A stretch of DNA of 64,000 nucleotides from Macrophomina tecta. Taxonomy: Eukaryota > Ascomycota > Dothideomycetes > Botryosphaeriales > Botryosphaeriaceae. Below are positions 1 through 10,007 of the stretch, piece after piece (position 1 is the first letter of the stretch; every line of letters starts with the position of its first letter). Location: NCBI GenBank assembly GCA_024180945.1, contig JAKSGN010000006.1:1116001-1180000 (forward strand), given 5' to 3'. Under the pieces are notes generated by a model. It did no database searches, was not told the DNA's origin, and saw only the letters and a list, made by a program, of their open reading frames with translations. A program made the translations under genes and the position numbers.

Positions 1-2463
1 AAGGACTTCAACTTCACCACCCTTCCCCACGCACCAACCATCGCACGTATTGGGCTTGACAAAGGCGAGGATTTCAAGTTCGTCCATCCAGTGGCGGGCT
101 TGCTAAACCGGGCCCGCGGCATTCCGGACGATTTCTCGCTAGAAGCCCGTGATTGCTACACTCTCTGGCAGTCAATGAAGGCCCATGAGACTGAGAGACA
201 CAAAGTGCCGGATTCACTCAATCCAGAAGTCGCGCTGCCCAAGGTGATAACTCAGGCCGACGTCATTACTTGGAACCAGTCCTTGAAGGCGCTTCTCAAG
301 GCTTGGATGGAGCAAAGCGACTCTCCTTTCGAAGCGGTTGTCCGCGATCTTGGCCATACTTTGTATGATTTAGAAAAAACTGACGATGAGCATCTGGGCT
401 CGGAACAAGTAGTCAGCACCATCATGCCGCTTCTCTGCCACCTGCAGGAACAATCCGCTCTCCCTGCCATCCTTTTCAACTACGATCGCAGCTATTGCGA
501 GGCCACGTGCGAAAGCATCCTGGCGCAGCTAGAGAGCGCAGAAAAAGAATGGAAGGAAACCTCGCCTGCTTGGACCAAAAAGATGGCAGGCTGGGAAGCT
601 TGGAAGAAGAGTCGAAAAGGCTCGTCCAAGAAAACCGCTAGCAAGAAATCCTCTGGTCTACCTGATGAAGGCATGGGAAAGGCGGACCTCGCGAGAGAGA
701 GTGCCGCCGCGGAAGTGGATTCCTGGGAAAGCTTCGACCCAGACGCACCTATTGATGGCTTCCACTTCACCGACAAAACAAAGCTACTCCGATCGGAGCT
801 CGACAACTATGCCAGTGAGCTTCGTTGGCGCGGTGTCCCGGACAGGCTGGTCGAGGCACTGTCGCGGGGCATCGGTGTCCATCATGCAGGTATGAACAGA
901 AAGTACCGTCACGTGGTCGAGTTGCTCTTCCGAAGAGGCTATTTGCGCGTCGTGGTTGCCACTGGCACACTGGCGTTGGGTATTAACATGCCTTGCAAGA
1001 CTGTTGTCTTCTGCGGAGATTCCATCTTCCTCACAGCGCTGAACTTTCGTCAAGCAGCAGGTCGTGCCGGCCGCAGAGGTTTTGACGTGCTCGGCAACGT
1101 AGTTTTCCACGGTGTACCCGTCTCAAAGGTCTGCCGGCTGCTCAGTTCCCGCCTTCCTGACCTTACAGGCCATTTCCCCATCACGACAACTCTTGTTCTA
1201 CGGCTCAATACACTTCTCTCCGAATCGAAGCATTCGGAATTTGCCACACGTTCCATCAATGCGCTCCTCTCACAGCCTCGTCTGTACCTTGGCGGCGAGG
1301 AAAACCGTATGGCAGTCCTGCACCATCTCCGTTTCTCAATCGAGTATTTGCGAAGACAGTTCCTTCTCGACCGGTTCGGCAATCCTCTGAACTTCGCCGG
1401 TTGTGTTTCGCATTTGTACTACACCGAGAGCTCCAACTTCGCCTTCCACGCACTGCTGAAGGACGGCTACTTCCACCGCCTATGCGCCGGTATACGCCAG
1501 AACCCGCAAAGCACAGAGCGCATCACGAGAACGTTGATGCTGGTCCTCTCCCACCTGTTCGGCCGAATCTTCTGCCGGCAGGCCGACCAAGAGTATATCG
1601 AGGAAGTAGTCAAGAACTCGCCTTCCACCGTCATCCTCCCTCCACTCCCAGAGGATGCAGCGGAGATCCTGCGCCAACACAACCAAGACACCCTCGACAT
1701 ATTCAGCACGTACGTGCACACGTTCGTAGACCAGCACATCCATGAGGACGACAACGCGCTTCCGCTCTCCAACCTCAAATTTGGCGGAACTGACGGCCCT
1801 GCTCACGGCGCCGGTCCGACGGTCCGCTCGCACTTTGTCGCCCTTTCCGGCCACACGGACGATTTCTCATCCGTCTCCGATCTCTGCAGCACCGTCCGCA
1901 GCGGCGTTTTCCTTGAGGAGGCGGTGATCCCGTACGTCCCCGTCGAGCCCGAGCTGCCGCTGAACGCGTACCTGCTCGACTTCTTCAAGCACGGCGACGT
2001 CACGGCATTGGCTGAGGCGAACAAGATCAAGCGGGGCGACGTGTGGTTCGTACTCAACGACTTCTCGATGGTGCTCGCGACGATCGTAACCAGCCTCACC
2101 AACTTCATCACACAGAGCCCCGACGGAGATAACGAGGCAATCTTGGATGCCGTCGGCCGTGGCGACGCACACGAGGAGCAGGTCGAGGACCGCCTGCTCG
2201 AGGAGGCCACTGCCCCGAGGGAGGAGAAGAAGGCCTTGCCGGCGCAGGTCAAGAAGCCTCGGAAGAAGGCGGTTGCCGACAGCTGGGACGACGACGCTGA
2301 GGACGACGAGGATCAGGGCGCCGCTGATGGTGCGTCGGCAGACGGAGGTCCGAAGGCTCCAGCGTGGGAGGATGATGGAGAGGGCAACTTGCTTGATGTT
2401 CTGGACGCGTTCAAGAAGTTGTCGGACGAGTTTAACGAAAAGTTCAAGGCGATGTGGGCTTAA
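1..2463 (+). CDS. DDX60-like Ski2-family ATP-dependent RNA helicase, 3' part
   Basis: The frame is open from base 1 to the TAA at 2461-2463, so the gene starts before the window and about 820 codons are visible. The helicase C-terminal lobe is clear around codons 280-370: GVHHAGMNRKYR, then VVVATGTLALGINMPCK (motif V), then QAAGRAGRRGFD (motif VI). After it comes a long family-specific helical region and an acidic, lysine-rich tail (about codons 730-800). The arrangement and the ALGINMPC/AGRAGRRG wording fit the DDX60/Ski2-like superfamily 2 helicases, which act on RNA. The DEAD box and Walker A lie outside the window. The fungal role of DDX60-like proteins is not established, so only the enzyme class is claimed. 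No intron is needed in the visible part. Confidence 0.85.
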   Translation, partial: KDFNFTTLPHAPTIARIGLDKGEDFKFVHPVAGLLNRARGIPDDFSLEARDCYTLWQSMKAHETERHKVPDSLNPEVALPKVITQADVITWNQSLKALLKAWMEQSDSPFEAVVRDLGHTLYDLEKTDDEHLGSEQVVSTIMPLLCHLQEQSALPAILFNYDRSYCEATCESILAQLESAEKEWKETSPAWTKKMAGWEAWKKSRKGSSKKTASKKSSGLPDEGMGKADLARESAAAEVDSWESFDPDAPIDGFHFTDKTKLLRSELDNYASELRWRGVPDRLVEALSRGIGVHHAGMNRKYRHVVELLFRRGYLRVVVATGTLALGINMPCKTVVFCGDSIFLTALNFRQAAGRAGRRGFDVLGNVVFHGVPVSKVCRLLSSRLPDLTGHFPITTTLVLRLNTLLSESKHSEFATRSINALLSQPRLYLGGEENRMAVLHHLRFSIEYLRRQFLLDRFGNPLNFAGCVSHLYYTESSNFAFHALLKDGYFHRLCAGIRQNPQSTERITRTLMLVLSHLFGRIFCRQADQEYIEEVVKNSPSTVILPPLPEDAAEILRQHNQDTLDIFSTYVHTFVDQHIHEDDNALPLSNLKFGGTDGPAHGAGPTVRSHFVALSGHTDDFSSVSDLCSTVRSGVFLEEAVIPYVPVEPELPLNAYLLDFFKHGDVTALAEANKIKRGDVWFVLNDFSMVLATIVTSLTNFITQSPDGDNEAILDAVGRGDAHEEQVEDRLLEEATAPREEKKALPAQVKKPRKKAVADSWDDDAEDDEDQGAADGASADGGPKAPAWEDDGEGNLLDVLDAFKKLSDEFNEKFKAMWA

Positions 2464-3159
2464 GGGGGGAGCTTTGGGCCATCTGGCGGAGATTTGATAA
2501 ATTCCGCTGTCTTTATCGTAAATGCGGCGTCATAAGAACGTTTAATGGAGTACTGGGACTGTTTTCAACTCTGTGCTGGCCAGCTTTGTTTGTGAATCAA
2601 GGGTGCGGGATCTAATATCTCCTGGGCGACCGAATTCTGGTGACGCGGTGTGAAATGGCGAATGCAGTGTCTTCAGGTCGATGGGAGGAGCGATAACTAT
2701 CAAAGGGGGTCCCCAATCTTGTAAAGAGATGTGGGTGGGCGGTGGTTGCGGAGAAGGTCATAATGCGGGGCAATCGGAAGACAAGAGCGGAACCTACACC
2801 AGCGTAACCACTACAAGCTCTTCAAGCTTATGAGGAGTAACATCCCCTCGGCTATCAGGAAACACCTCATCCAAGGCGATATTCCCTCGGACGGCGGCAT
2901 ACAGATCGCTTTTATCCTTTGCCGATACTCAGAAGGCAAGAGACACCGAGCTGTGCATGCTTGCCATTAAACATCGCTAAACACCAGACGGCAAGGCCGG
3001 ATGCATCCGCAGCGAACCTTAAATACTTCCCCACATCGGTAGTTTGGATTCTTTTTTTAAAAGAGAAGCGCCCACTTACCGGCACGGATCCAGAAACTAC
3101 CACCAGACCGACGTATTTGCAGCTCGCGTCTCTGCTCGACTCCGTCTACATCATCCGCC
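2464..3159. other. Intergenic: helicase 3' end and AhpD-like promoter
   Basis: There is no credible coding sequence here. The helicase 3' UTR must lie at the left and the upstream region of the AhpD-like gene at the right. Short ORFs in the right half lack splice support and protein-like composition. Confidence 0.5.
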
Positions 3160-3617
3160 ATGTCCATCGCCGAGGTGATCCAGCAATTCCGCGAGCGGGA
3201 AGAAGGAACGGACATCGTGCAAGCGCGGTGGTACATCGTCACGGTAAGGACATTCCAACGGGCAAGATCCTTTTTTTTTCTCTTTTTCCGTTTTCTTTCT
3301 TCTTTTTCCCTTTTTCCCTTTCGACGCAATCTACGGCAGCGCGCTTCGCTACACGCATGTTTTAATGCAAACATATACAGATCGCCGCCCTCGCCGCCGC
3401 CAGCGCAGGCCCGGACACGCCAGAGCTGTACCGGCTGTGCACCGCGGGCCTGCCGCTCGACCGGGAGAAGCTGGTGCAGCGGCGCCTCAAGGAGGCGGTG
3501 CTCAAGACGAGCGTGCTCTACGGCGTGCCCAAGTCGCTGCAGGCGCTGTATCCGCTGTACCACTCGCTCACGGACGAGCAGATCGATACGTACAGTCCGC
3601 GGTAAGAGGTTTGATGG

Positions 3618-3640
3618 TTTTTTTTTTTTTTTTTTTTTTT
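3618..3640. repeat. Poly-T tract inside intron 2 of the AhpD-like gene
   Basis: A run of 23 T lies in the 102-nt intron 3602-3703, shortly after the GTAAGA donor. It is a simple homopolymer likely to vary in length. No function is claimed. Confidence 0.9.
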
Positions 3641-4143
3641 AAATCTTTGTTATCTGGGTGTTTATCTTCTGCATCTGGCCTTTCTGATGGTGTGGGCGAC
3701 CAGAGTGGCGGCGCTCGAGGCGGGCGTCGACCCCAAGGCGCGCGAGGAGCGCGGCAGGCGGTACTTCGACGTGATATGGACGCCGCCGGCGGCGCAGGCG
3801 AACCGCGAGAAGAATCTCAAGTACCATCCCGATCTCGGTAAGAAAAGGATCTCCCCCGCACGCAGGCTGGTTGTCGCACCGCGGCCCCGGACGGATTGGC
3901 TGACGGCTTGGTTGGGGGGGACGAAAAAGCCCTGCTCAACCAGCAGATGGTGTACGAGTGGTGGCTGAGCGAGGACGCGATCCTGACGGCGGTCGAGTCG
4001 CAGATGTGCATGGCGGCCGCGCTCGTCTGCTCCAACTCGCCCGTGCAGGCGCTGTGGCACACGCGCGGCGTCGTGAGGCACGGCGGGTCGGTGGAGGATG
4101 CGCAGTTTGCGCAGGAGATCGGGCTGGCCGTGGCGAGGGCGTA

Positions 4144-4173
4144 CCGCACCCGTGCAAAAGTCAGGGCGCACGG
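4144..4173. repeat. Left terminal inverted repeat of the Tc1/mariner element
   Basis: This is a perfect 30-bp match to the reverse complement of 5425-5454. Read from the host gene it encodes the peptide RTRAKVRAHG, so the repeat itself becomes coding in the chimeric AhpD-like ORF. Confidence 0.97.
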
Positions 4174-4277
4174 CCAAGGCGCTAATTATCCTGCCACCAA
4201 CACCAATACTTTGGAGTCGTATTATTCAACAAGGAGTTGCTCAAATGCAGTAAGAGTTGATTCTTTATAAAGCTAGG

Positions 4278-5366
4278 CTACCAGCGAGTTTGATAGCCAC
4301 CAGCTTGAATAACATCTACAAGCCGTTGTGGCATACTTTTACAAAGCGCTTTAAGGCTTGGTTTTTCCACCAATGCGTATGCCCTAGGTAACCACTCAGC
4401 TAGTAATGCCTCCACGCGCTCAGGATTCTTCTCAAGCTCAATAAATGGCGCAATCTCTTGAAGCTTCATCTTTAGTGGCCACCAAAGGTATTCCTGGAGG
4501 TTCAGATCAGGCGAATATGGGGGGTGAGTAATGCACCTAATTTGGTGATCACGCAGCCATTTCTTCACCCGGTTCGCCCGATGAATACCAGCACCATCTT
4601 GTAACCAGTACATACCATAGTCGTAGTTTCTTGGCACCTGTTCCTCCAGTACTTTGATATAGGATTTGGCAGTATAGCCTTGCCTAGGAGAGTCCAAATC
4701 ACGCTCCATAACGTGTAAATCAGACACCCCTAGCTGGCCTGAAAAGCCACCCCATACCATACATCTTGCCTTCTTGCCAAGTGGCCGTGTATTAAGCCGG
4801 CTTTGGTCCCACTTTTGCTGGCCAGGCGTACGGAAAACCCAGCTTGGTGCGTGGCCAGAGCCCTGCTCAACTGAGCACTCATCACCGAACGTAACCCTCA
4901 TCCACCATCTCCAGCTCTTATACCGGTATTTCTTTGCATATTGGTACCGAATGCGGGCATTCGCTTGAGAGATCCAAGGCCGATTCTTTGCACGCCATTT
5001 GGTAATATGGTTCTTGCGTAGAATACGCCTGAGCGTATCTTTATGGATAGATAACTGGAGTTGCTTAATCACCTGGCTGTGCTTAAGTTTTGGGAACCGG
5101 TTAACAAAACGAATAATCTGGCGCTCCGTGCGAAGGCTGACTTTGGGGGGACGGCCAGTACGAGGTGTTAGATCAATCTGGCCAGTCGTATTGTAGTGGT
5201 TGATGCAGCTCCTAATTGCGTGTTCTGAGAAGCGAGTCTCACGGGCAATTTGACGCCCAGATTTACCATCTTGCGATTGTGTAATAACCGAAACTCGTTG
5301 ATCATGTGAAAGCTGATGCCTTTGCCTAGCATTGCCTGAAATTTCGCGTCCAAAGATGCGCTGCAT
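4278..5366 (-). CDS. Tc1/mariner-family transposase
   Basis: The ORF encodes 362 residues without introns. I chose the ATG at 5366 (MQRIFGREIS) because it is the first methionine inside the element; the same frame runs further upstream through the right repeat. N-terminal helix-turn-helix DNA-binding segments include GRQIARETRFSEHAIRSCI, followed by TPRTGRPPKVS, a GRPP-type linker between two such domains. The catalytic DDE domain shows VTFGDEC (first D), YWLQDGAG (second D) and SPDLNLQEYLWW (E). Exactly 34 residues separate the second D and the E, giving DD34E. The usual SPDLNPIE is here SPDLNLQE. No stop or frameshift interrupts it, so an active enzyme is possible. It would cut at the 30-bp repeats and reinsert at TA. 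Confidence 0.95.
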   Translation of the reverse strand: MQRIFGREISGNARQRHQLSHDQRVSVITQSQDGKSGRQIARETRFSEHAIRSCINHYNTTGQIDLTPRTGRPPKVSLRTERQIIRFVNRFPKLKHSQVIKQLQLSIHKDTLRRILRKNHITKWRAKNRPWISQANARIRYQYAKKYRYKSWRWWMRVTFGDECSVEQGSGHAPSWVFRTPGQQKWDQSRLNTRPLGKKARCMVWGGFSGQLGVSDLHVMERDLDSPRQGYTAKSYIKVLEEQVPRNYDYGMYWLQDGAGIHRANRVKKWLRDHQIRCITHPPYSPDLNLQEYLWWPLKMKLQEIAPFIELEKNPERVEALLAEWLPRAYALVEKPSLKALCKSMPQRLVDVIQAGGYQTRW

Positions 5367-5424
5367 GGTGGTGTAATGAGGCAAGGGATGAAGAGGGTAC
5401 GTTGTTGTTTTGACTCGTGCACGT

Positions 5425-5454
5425 CCGTGCGCCCTGACTTTTGCACGGGTGCGG
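5425..5454. repeat. Right terminal inverted repeat of the Tc1/mariner element
   Basis: This is the exact inverted copy of 4144-4173, followed by TA at 5455-5456. Host coding sequence resumes at 5457 in the original AhpD-like frame. Confidence 0.97.
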
Positions 5455-5523
5455 TATGGTGCCAGGACCGGAGAAATCACGCCCGTCGCGGACATAGATT
5501 TTGCGGATTCAACCCCACCTTAG

Positions 5524-5926
5524 GCCTTGGCGGGTTGCGTTGATGGGAGGGTTTGGGCGGCCGGACAGCTTGGCTCTGTTTCCTCCTCGGCGGAAAGCGA
5601 CCCGGGGAGTGGAGGTGTGTCGATGGCGGGGGAGGGGGGGATGTATGGGCCTTTTTATGTGCTTTGATTGGGGCCGGCCGGCCCCAGGGGAATGCCCCGA
5701 CGACGTTTTCCGAGACATGAGACGGTGCGGATAAAGCCTGTAATGGTCGATATAAAATTGGAGATGGCGCCGCACCAAGGGCTGAGGTTGCTTTGAGACG
5801 TTTACGCAGAAATACAGTCTCGGAAGCCATCCGACGGTGACTAAACTGCAGCGCTGTACTGTAAGTTTTCACGTGCAACCCGAAAGAAGAACCTCCAGGC
5901 CACTGACCCGGAACGGCCGAAGCATT
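5524..5926. other. Intergenic: AhpD-like 3' end and cupin promoter
   Basis: About 400 bp without a convincing ORF. It contains the original 3' flank of the disrupted gene and the upstream region of the cupin gene. No clear TATA element was seen. Confidence 0.5.
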
Positions 5927-6433
5927 ATGTCAACCAACGAAGCAGACTTCAACACGCCGATTCGCCGTGTGGTTACCGGCCACAACGAAGACGCGGTCGC
6001 CATCGTAACTAGAGATGACCTGATTGCTGGAAAGAAGGCCCCGCATGGGCCTGTTATCGTCCCCGTATGGTCCACCGCCGAGCTCCCACCCGACGTCAAT
6101 TCGGCGGAGGACAAAGGCCTGGCACAGACCGGGATTGCCAACGACGGCGCCATTTTCCGCATCGTCGGCCTTCCTCCCAAATCCAAAAGCGTTTTCCACC
6201 GCACTCTTACGCTCGACTACATGTTCGTCATTGAGGGGAAGATCACGATGACCCTTGACGATGGCTCAAGAACGGAGCTCAAGAAGAACGACGTCGTGGT
6301 GCAGCAAGCAACTATGCACCGATGGGACAACGACACGGACGAGTGGGCGAGGGCCATCTTCATCCTCATCAAATCACAGGCGCCAAAGGTTGGCGACAAG
6401 GTTTTGGAACAAGACATCCCCATGAAGATCTAG
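5927..6433 (+). CDS. Cupin-domain protein
   Basis: An intronless ORF of 168 residues from the ATG at 5927 (MSTNEADFNT). The in-frame extension to 5837 was rejected because it is basic and unlike the rest. A single small beta-barrel cupin is indicated by FHRTLTLDYMFVIEGKITM followed by DDGSRTELKKNDVVVQQATMHRWDN. The second part holds the usual G-(D)-x-V-x-Q-x-x-x-H-x-W pattern of fungal cupins of this size. Several expected first-motif metal histidines are reduced (FHRTLTLDYMFV), so metal binding is uncertain. Such proteins are often near secondary-metabolism or redox genes, but the substrate cannot be read from sequence. It lies 403 bp downstream of the disrupted AhpD-like gene on the same strand. 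Confidence 0.8.
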   Translation: MSTNEADFNTPIRRVVTGHNEDAVAIVTRDDLIAGKKAPHGPVIVPVWSTAELPPDVNSAEDKGLAQTGIANDGAIFRIVGLPPKSKSVFHRTLTLDYMFVIEGKITMTLDDGSRTELKKNDVVVQQATMHRWDNDTDEWARAIFILIKSQAPKVGDKVLEQDIPMKI

Positions 6434-6994
6434 AGCTTAGTCCGACTTCACGAGAGCCCCCTCCGCCCGAAAATCCCGGGGAGAGTTGCCTCAAGCAAGT
6501 CACATGCGGCTCAAAATATTCGGAAGCATTGGCAATTGATGAATTTACGACTCGTACAACCTTTTCAGCTTGCAACTTCTGCCCATCGCCTCTTGGCGCA
6601 GAAGCGAAAAGTTTCCACTGTGGCTAGAATCCAGCTCTGTGATTCGTGCCACGAACAACTTCTCACGAAGCCAAGCCGGTGACTACTCGAAACAGCGCCG
6701 TTGACAACCACGTTCTGCTTTAGTTTGGCATGCTCTCTTAGTCGTGCTCTTGGCTCCTGCACAGCTTCGATAACGCCACAAGCCTCACCGCATGCTACTA
6801 CACCTGATACTGACTGGTCATGCCGGGTACCCGCGCTGTTGTAGGAAAGGGTTGTGGGGTGACCAAAAAGCCTCATAGGCAACCAGCCGACCCTGCAGGG
6901 CGAGGCTGAACCCACGGAAGGCTATGTAACGTTCGCCCCGGGGCACTCAACCTGCCGGTGACCCTGTCGTTCGACTCCCTCCCTCCGCTGGCGA
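6434..6994. other. Intergenic: cupin 3' end and promoter of the membrane protein
   Basis: No supported gene is seen in these 561 bp. ORFs on both strands are short and of low coding quality. Confidence 0.45.
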
Positions 6995-9038
6995 ATGTCC
7001 TCAACAATCGAAGTCTACAAAGGGGTCTGGAAAGACCATGCGAATGGCGTCTGGACCCTGACACTTTCGGAGCGCAGTGGAGGCATCCTTTCTGCCGCCG
7101 TGATTATCTTCGCTGGCTTTGCTGCGGCCCAAGCATGGAATATTGTCAAGTTCGTGCTTCATCAGGCTCTCTCTTCGCAAAAGCCCTCCGACGGATATCG
7201 CCACAACCTCCGGGCCGTGCTTCGAAACAGTAACTCACACGCCGAAGCTCTCTGGCTCTTCGTAAGACTATCCGGGGGATGGCGGAAGAAGCTCGGGCTG
7301 GCCACAGCCCTGCTACGAGGCTCTCTACTCATCACGCTGGCACTGATCTTTGTCATTGCATCAGCCGTCATCCGGCTATACATCCCCCTCATGTGGACAG
7401 CGAACGGCGACCAGGTGCTGATCAAGAACGGCCACTGCGGCTACGTCTCGATATCCCAGGGAAATATAACAGCCTGGAGCGTGTACTGGGCGGACCGCAT
7501 GGAGTCAGCGACGACCTACGTCCGACAGTGCTACGGCGAGACGCAGAGCTCGGGGGTCTGCGCCCGGCAGCCCTCTTCCCGCCTCAACTGGACGTCCAGC
7601 GACGCAGCCTGCCCGTTCACCGACACAGACCTCTGCATCACGGACAACTCGGTCCCCTTGATGATGGATACGGGGTACATCAACACGAACCGTCATCTTG
7701 GAATGAACGGCAAGGACGAGGATGCCATCGACTACCGCAAGATCGTTACTTGCTCGCCGATGCGCTCCAACTTTGTGGATATCACGTACAGCAACTCGAC
7801 ATCGCTGAATGAGTCTATCCTGCACTACTACTACGGCAGTCGCCCTGTTGCCAATGCCAGCGACACACTAGCCTACCACGAGAATTCCCTGCGATATGTC
7901 AACGGCTACACACTGACGTGAGTATCGCAGCTGCATGCATTCAGCCTCTCGCTCATGCCACAACCACCACCACCAACGAACGCACACATGCTAACACGCC
8001 CGCAAATAACCCACAGCACGCTCGGCTACGACCCGGCCGGCACCAGCGGGCTCTGGCTGCCCAACAAAACCATCACCGACCGCGCCGACGTCGGCGCCTC
8101 GATCTTCTTCCTCTCGCCCAACTGGATGTCGTACCTCTCGCCCGTCTCGGACCCGTGGTTCGCGACCGACCCCGAGCCCTCGCGCTGGGACGACGCGCTC
8201 GACGTGCCCATCTACCTGCAGGCACGCCCCGTCTCCGTGCTCGGCTGCATCGAGCAGCACCAGCTGTGCCGCGCCTCTGCCTCTTCCGCCGCCGCCGCCG
8301 ACCGCCAGTGCACCGCGCCCCTCTCGTCGCGCGCCATCCCCGCCGCCGCGTTCGCGCTCGGCATGTCCGCCCGCCAGTCCGCCACCGCGATGCGCCTGGT
8401 CTCGGCCGCGGTGGTGCAGCAGCCGGACTTCAGCTTCATCGCGCGCATGATGCCGGGCGACCGCCTGCTCGCGGCAAAGACGCTCGTCACGACGACGCAG
8501 TACGGCGCGCTGCCCGCCGACCAGTGGCGCGCCGAGGTCGCGCGGTGGTTCGGCATGTCGCTGGCGCTCATCCAAGAGGGCGTCGTCGAGTACGTCGTCG
8601 GGCCGGGGCCGGGCTCGGTCGGCGCGCCCTTCGTCGTCGAGCAGGCCGACGGCGCGGCGGATCCGGGTCGGGGCCGGGTACACCAGCTTCCATCTGCCGG
8701 CGCTGATCGTGGTCGCGGTGGTCGGGTGCGCGGTGGCGGTTGTGGGCATGTTTGTTGGTGTGGTGGTCGGCGCGTTGCAGGCGTGGTGGCGGGTGGGCGA
8801 GTACCGCCGGCTGCAGTGGGTGATGGATGGCGCGTTTCAGCAGCAGCGGTTGATGTACGAGGCGGCGGGCGTGGGAGGGTGGGTGGATGCGAGCTCGTAC
8901 GTGCCGGTTACGGAGGAGAAGAGCTTTCCGTTGATTGATGGGATTGATCGCGGGCATCCAAGGCTGCGTCGGAGGAGCGTGGAAGGGCGCGGTGATGAGA
9001 AGGACGGCGCTGTTGTGGATGAACGAGAATCGGCCTGA
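6995..9038 (+). CDS. Fungal membrane protein of unknown function
   Basis: Exons inferred: 6995-7917, 8017-8589 and 8645-9038. The first intron is strong (GTGAGT donor, GCTAACAC branch, CACAG acceptor). The second (8590-8644, 55 nt, donor GTACGT) is tentative. It was invoked because the frame used up to about 8650 must change to reach an obvious final helix; a one-base frameshift is the alternative. The product of about 630 residues has an N-terminal helix near residues 30-50 (GILSAAVIIFAGFAAAQAW) and a second near 115-130 (ALIFVIASAVIRLYIPLMW). A long probably extracytoplasmic region follows, with several N-x-S/T sites and cysteines. A last helix (IVVAVVGCAVAVVGMFVGVV) precedes a short cytoplasmic tail. 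This layout is common among unnamed ascomycete membrane proteins. I do not recognise a function. Confidence 0.65.
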
Positions 9039-10007
9039 CGGCCGGTTCTCGCGTTACGGCAGTTTGGCATGGGGGGATTCGCAGCTCCGTCCTCTGCGGT
9101 TCATCATGTCTTCACCCAGTCTCTATGGCGTGTATGATACGAGTCTGAATTGATCTGCTTAGGTCGGATATGGTGTTGGGAAGGGCAGGCGACGCGGCTC
9201 TCTCCATACAGAATATTGATCGGCACGTTGTGTCATGCATAACTGAAGGTTCGGCCCGGGTATCCGATCTACTTTCCGGTCGGCTGACTTCCTTTCAAGT
9301 CTGAGTCTCGTTAGAATACTCATGCCCGTCTACGGCCACTTAGAAGGTGTTGGTGCAGGAGTAGTCATACACTAATCTATCGTGCGTAGCGGCGTACAAG
9401 CATTGTCGCTGCTCGTAGACGCGGAATGACCACGAGAACGGTCGCCGGGTAATTTTGAACTCTAAGCCAAGAACATTCGATTCGTGGCTGCAGTTCAGGC
9501 GCCGACGTGTTTCAAACGGTTAAGCGATTGTTGGCCTAACCATTTCTCCCAGCGTTGCCAATGGCCCCCAGGCTTCAATGTTGATATCTTTTGCAGTATC
9601 TGAGCAGCATGGACCGTAACTCGCGAGATGTCGGATGGAGGAGAAAACAGTCGTCTCGGCAGTGGATATCTGCGAAGGACTGTTCTTGGTATAGCCCCCG
9701 GGTGCTATATAATGCCAAGTATTCTTAGTGTCTGTGGTGGACAAGGTACATCTCGTATTGATTAATCACGTTCTGGACATTGAGACTGGATCCGAAACAC
9801 TGGGAAGAGAGGTCATTCAATTGGCCGCCTCTCTCCATGATGCTCGCTGATCCATGCCAACGAGCCGTGGCCTGAAACATCCTGGCGAGCAATAGGAGGC
9901 GTCCTGGCACTCACATATAAATTCGCATGGGAAAGGGGGAGTTCATGAATGGCAGACCAAGTCAGCCTCTCCTTCTGCATTTCGAACCACTCACTGTATC
10001 CCAAAAA
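9039..10007. other. Intergenic region before the small secreted peptide gene
   Basis: A gap of 969 bp without credible coding sequence. A TATA-like ATATAAAT at 9915-9922 lies about 90 bp before the ATG at 10008 and is the likely core promoter of the downstream peptide gene. Confidence 0.5.
9915..9922 (+). promoter_or_regulatory. TATA-like element of the secreted peptide gene
   Basis: ATATAAAT sits 86-93 bp upstream of the ATG at 10008, a plausible distance for a fungal TATA box with a short leader. Identified by consensus and position only. Confidence 0.4.

Larger units (their letters stand above)
4144..5454 (-). mobile_element. Tc1/mariner DNA transposon (DD34E) with perfect 30-bp inverted repeats
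   Basis: Inverted repeats at 4144-4173 and 5425-5454 are identical over 30 bp and start CCGCACCCGT. Flanking TA dinucleotides at 4142-4143 and 5455-5456 are the target-site duplication expected for the superfamily. The 1,311-bp element carries one transposase ORF on the minus strand. Perfect repeats, the clean TA and an uninterrupted ORF suggest recent insertion and possible activity. It lies inside the last exon of the AhpD-like gene, antisense to it. Confidence 0.97.
3160..5523 (+). pseudogene. AhpD-like / carboxymuconolactone decarboxylase-like gene interrupted by a transposon
   Basis: Exons inferred: 3160-3243, 3381-3601, 3704-3837, and 3930 onward. All introns have GTAAG donors and AG acceptors, and the phases agree. 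The product starts MSIAEVIQQF and shows an all-helical body with YGVPKSLQAL, KNLKYHPDL, YEWWLSEDAI and SNSPVQALWHTRG, resembling fungal AhpD-like proteins. The family identification is by general resemblance and the exact reaction is unknown. A Tc1/mariner element sits in the last exon after the TA at 4142-4143. Reading into the element gives a 259-residue chimera whose last 42 residues are element-encoded, ending with TAA at 4268-4270. Joining host DNA across one TA copy keeps the frame to TAG at 5521-5523 and predicts a 239-residue original protein. The site is therefore intact apart from the insertion. Whether the chimera is stable is unknown. Confidence 0.7.

Noticed and set aside
5837..5926. 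Thirty-residue N-terminal extension of the cupin protein
   Set aside because: It is basic and unlike the cupin family. The ATG at 5927 gives the usual length.
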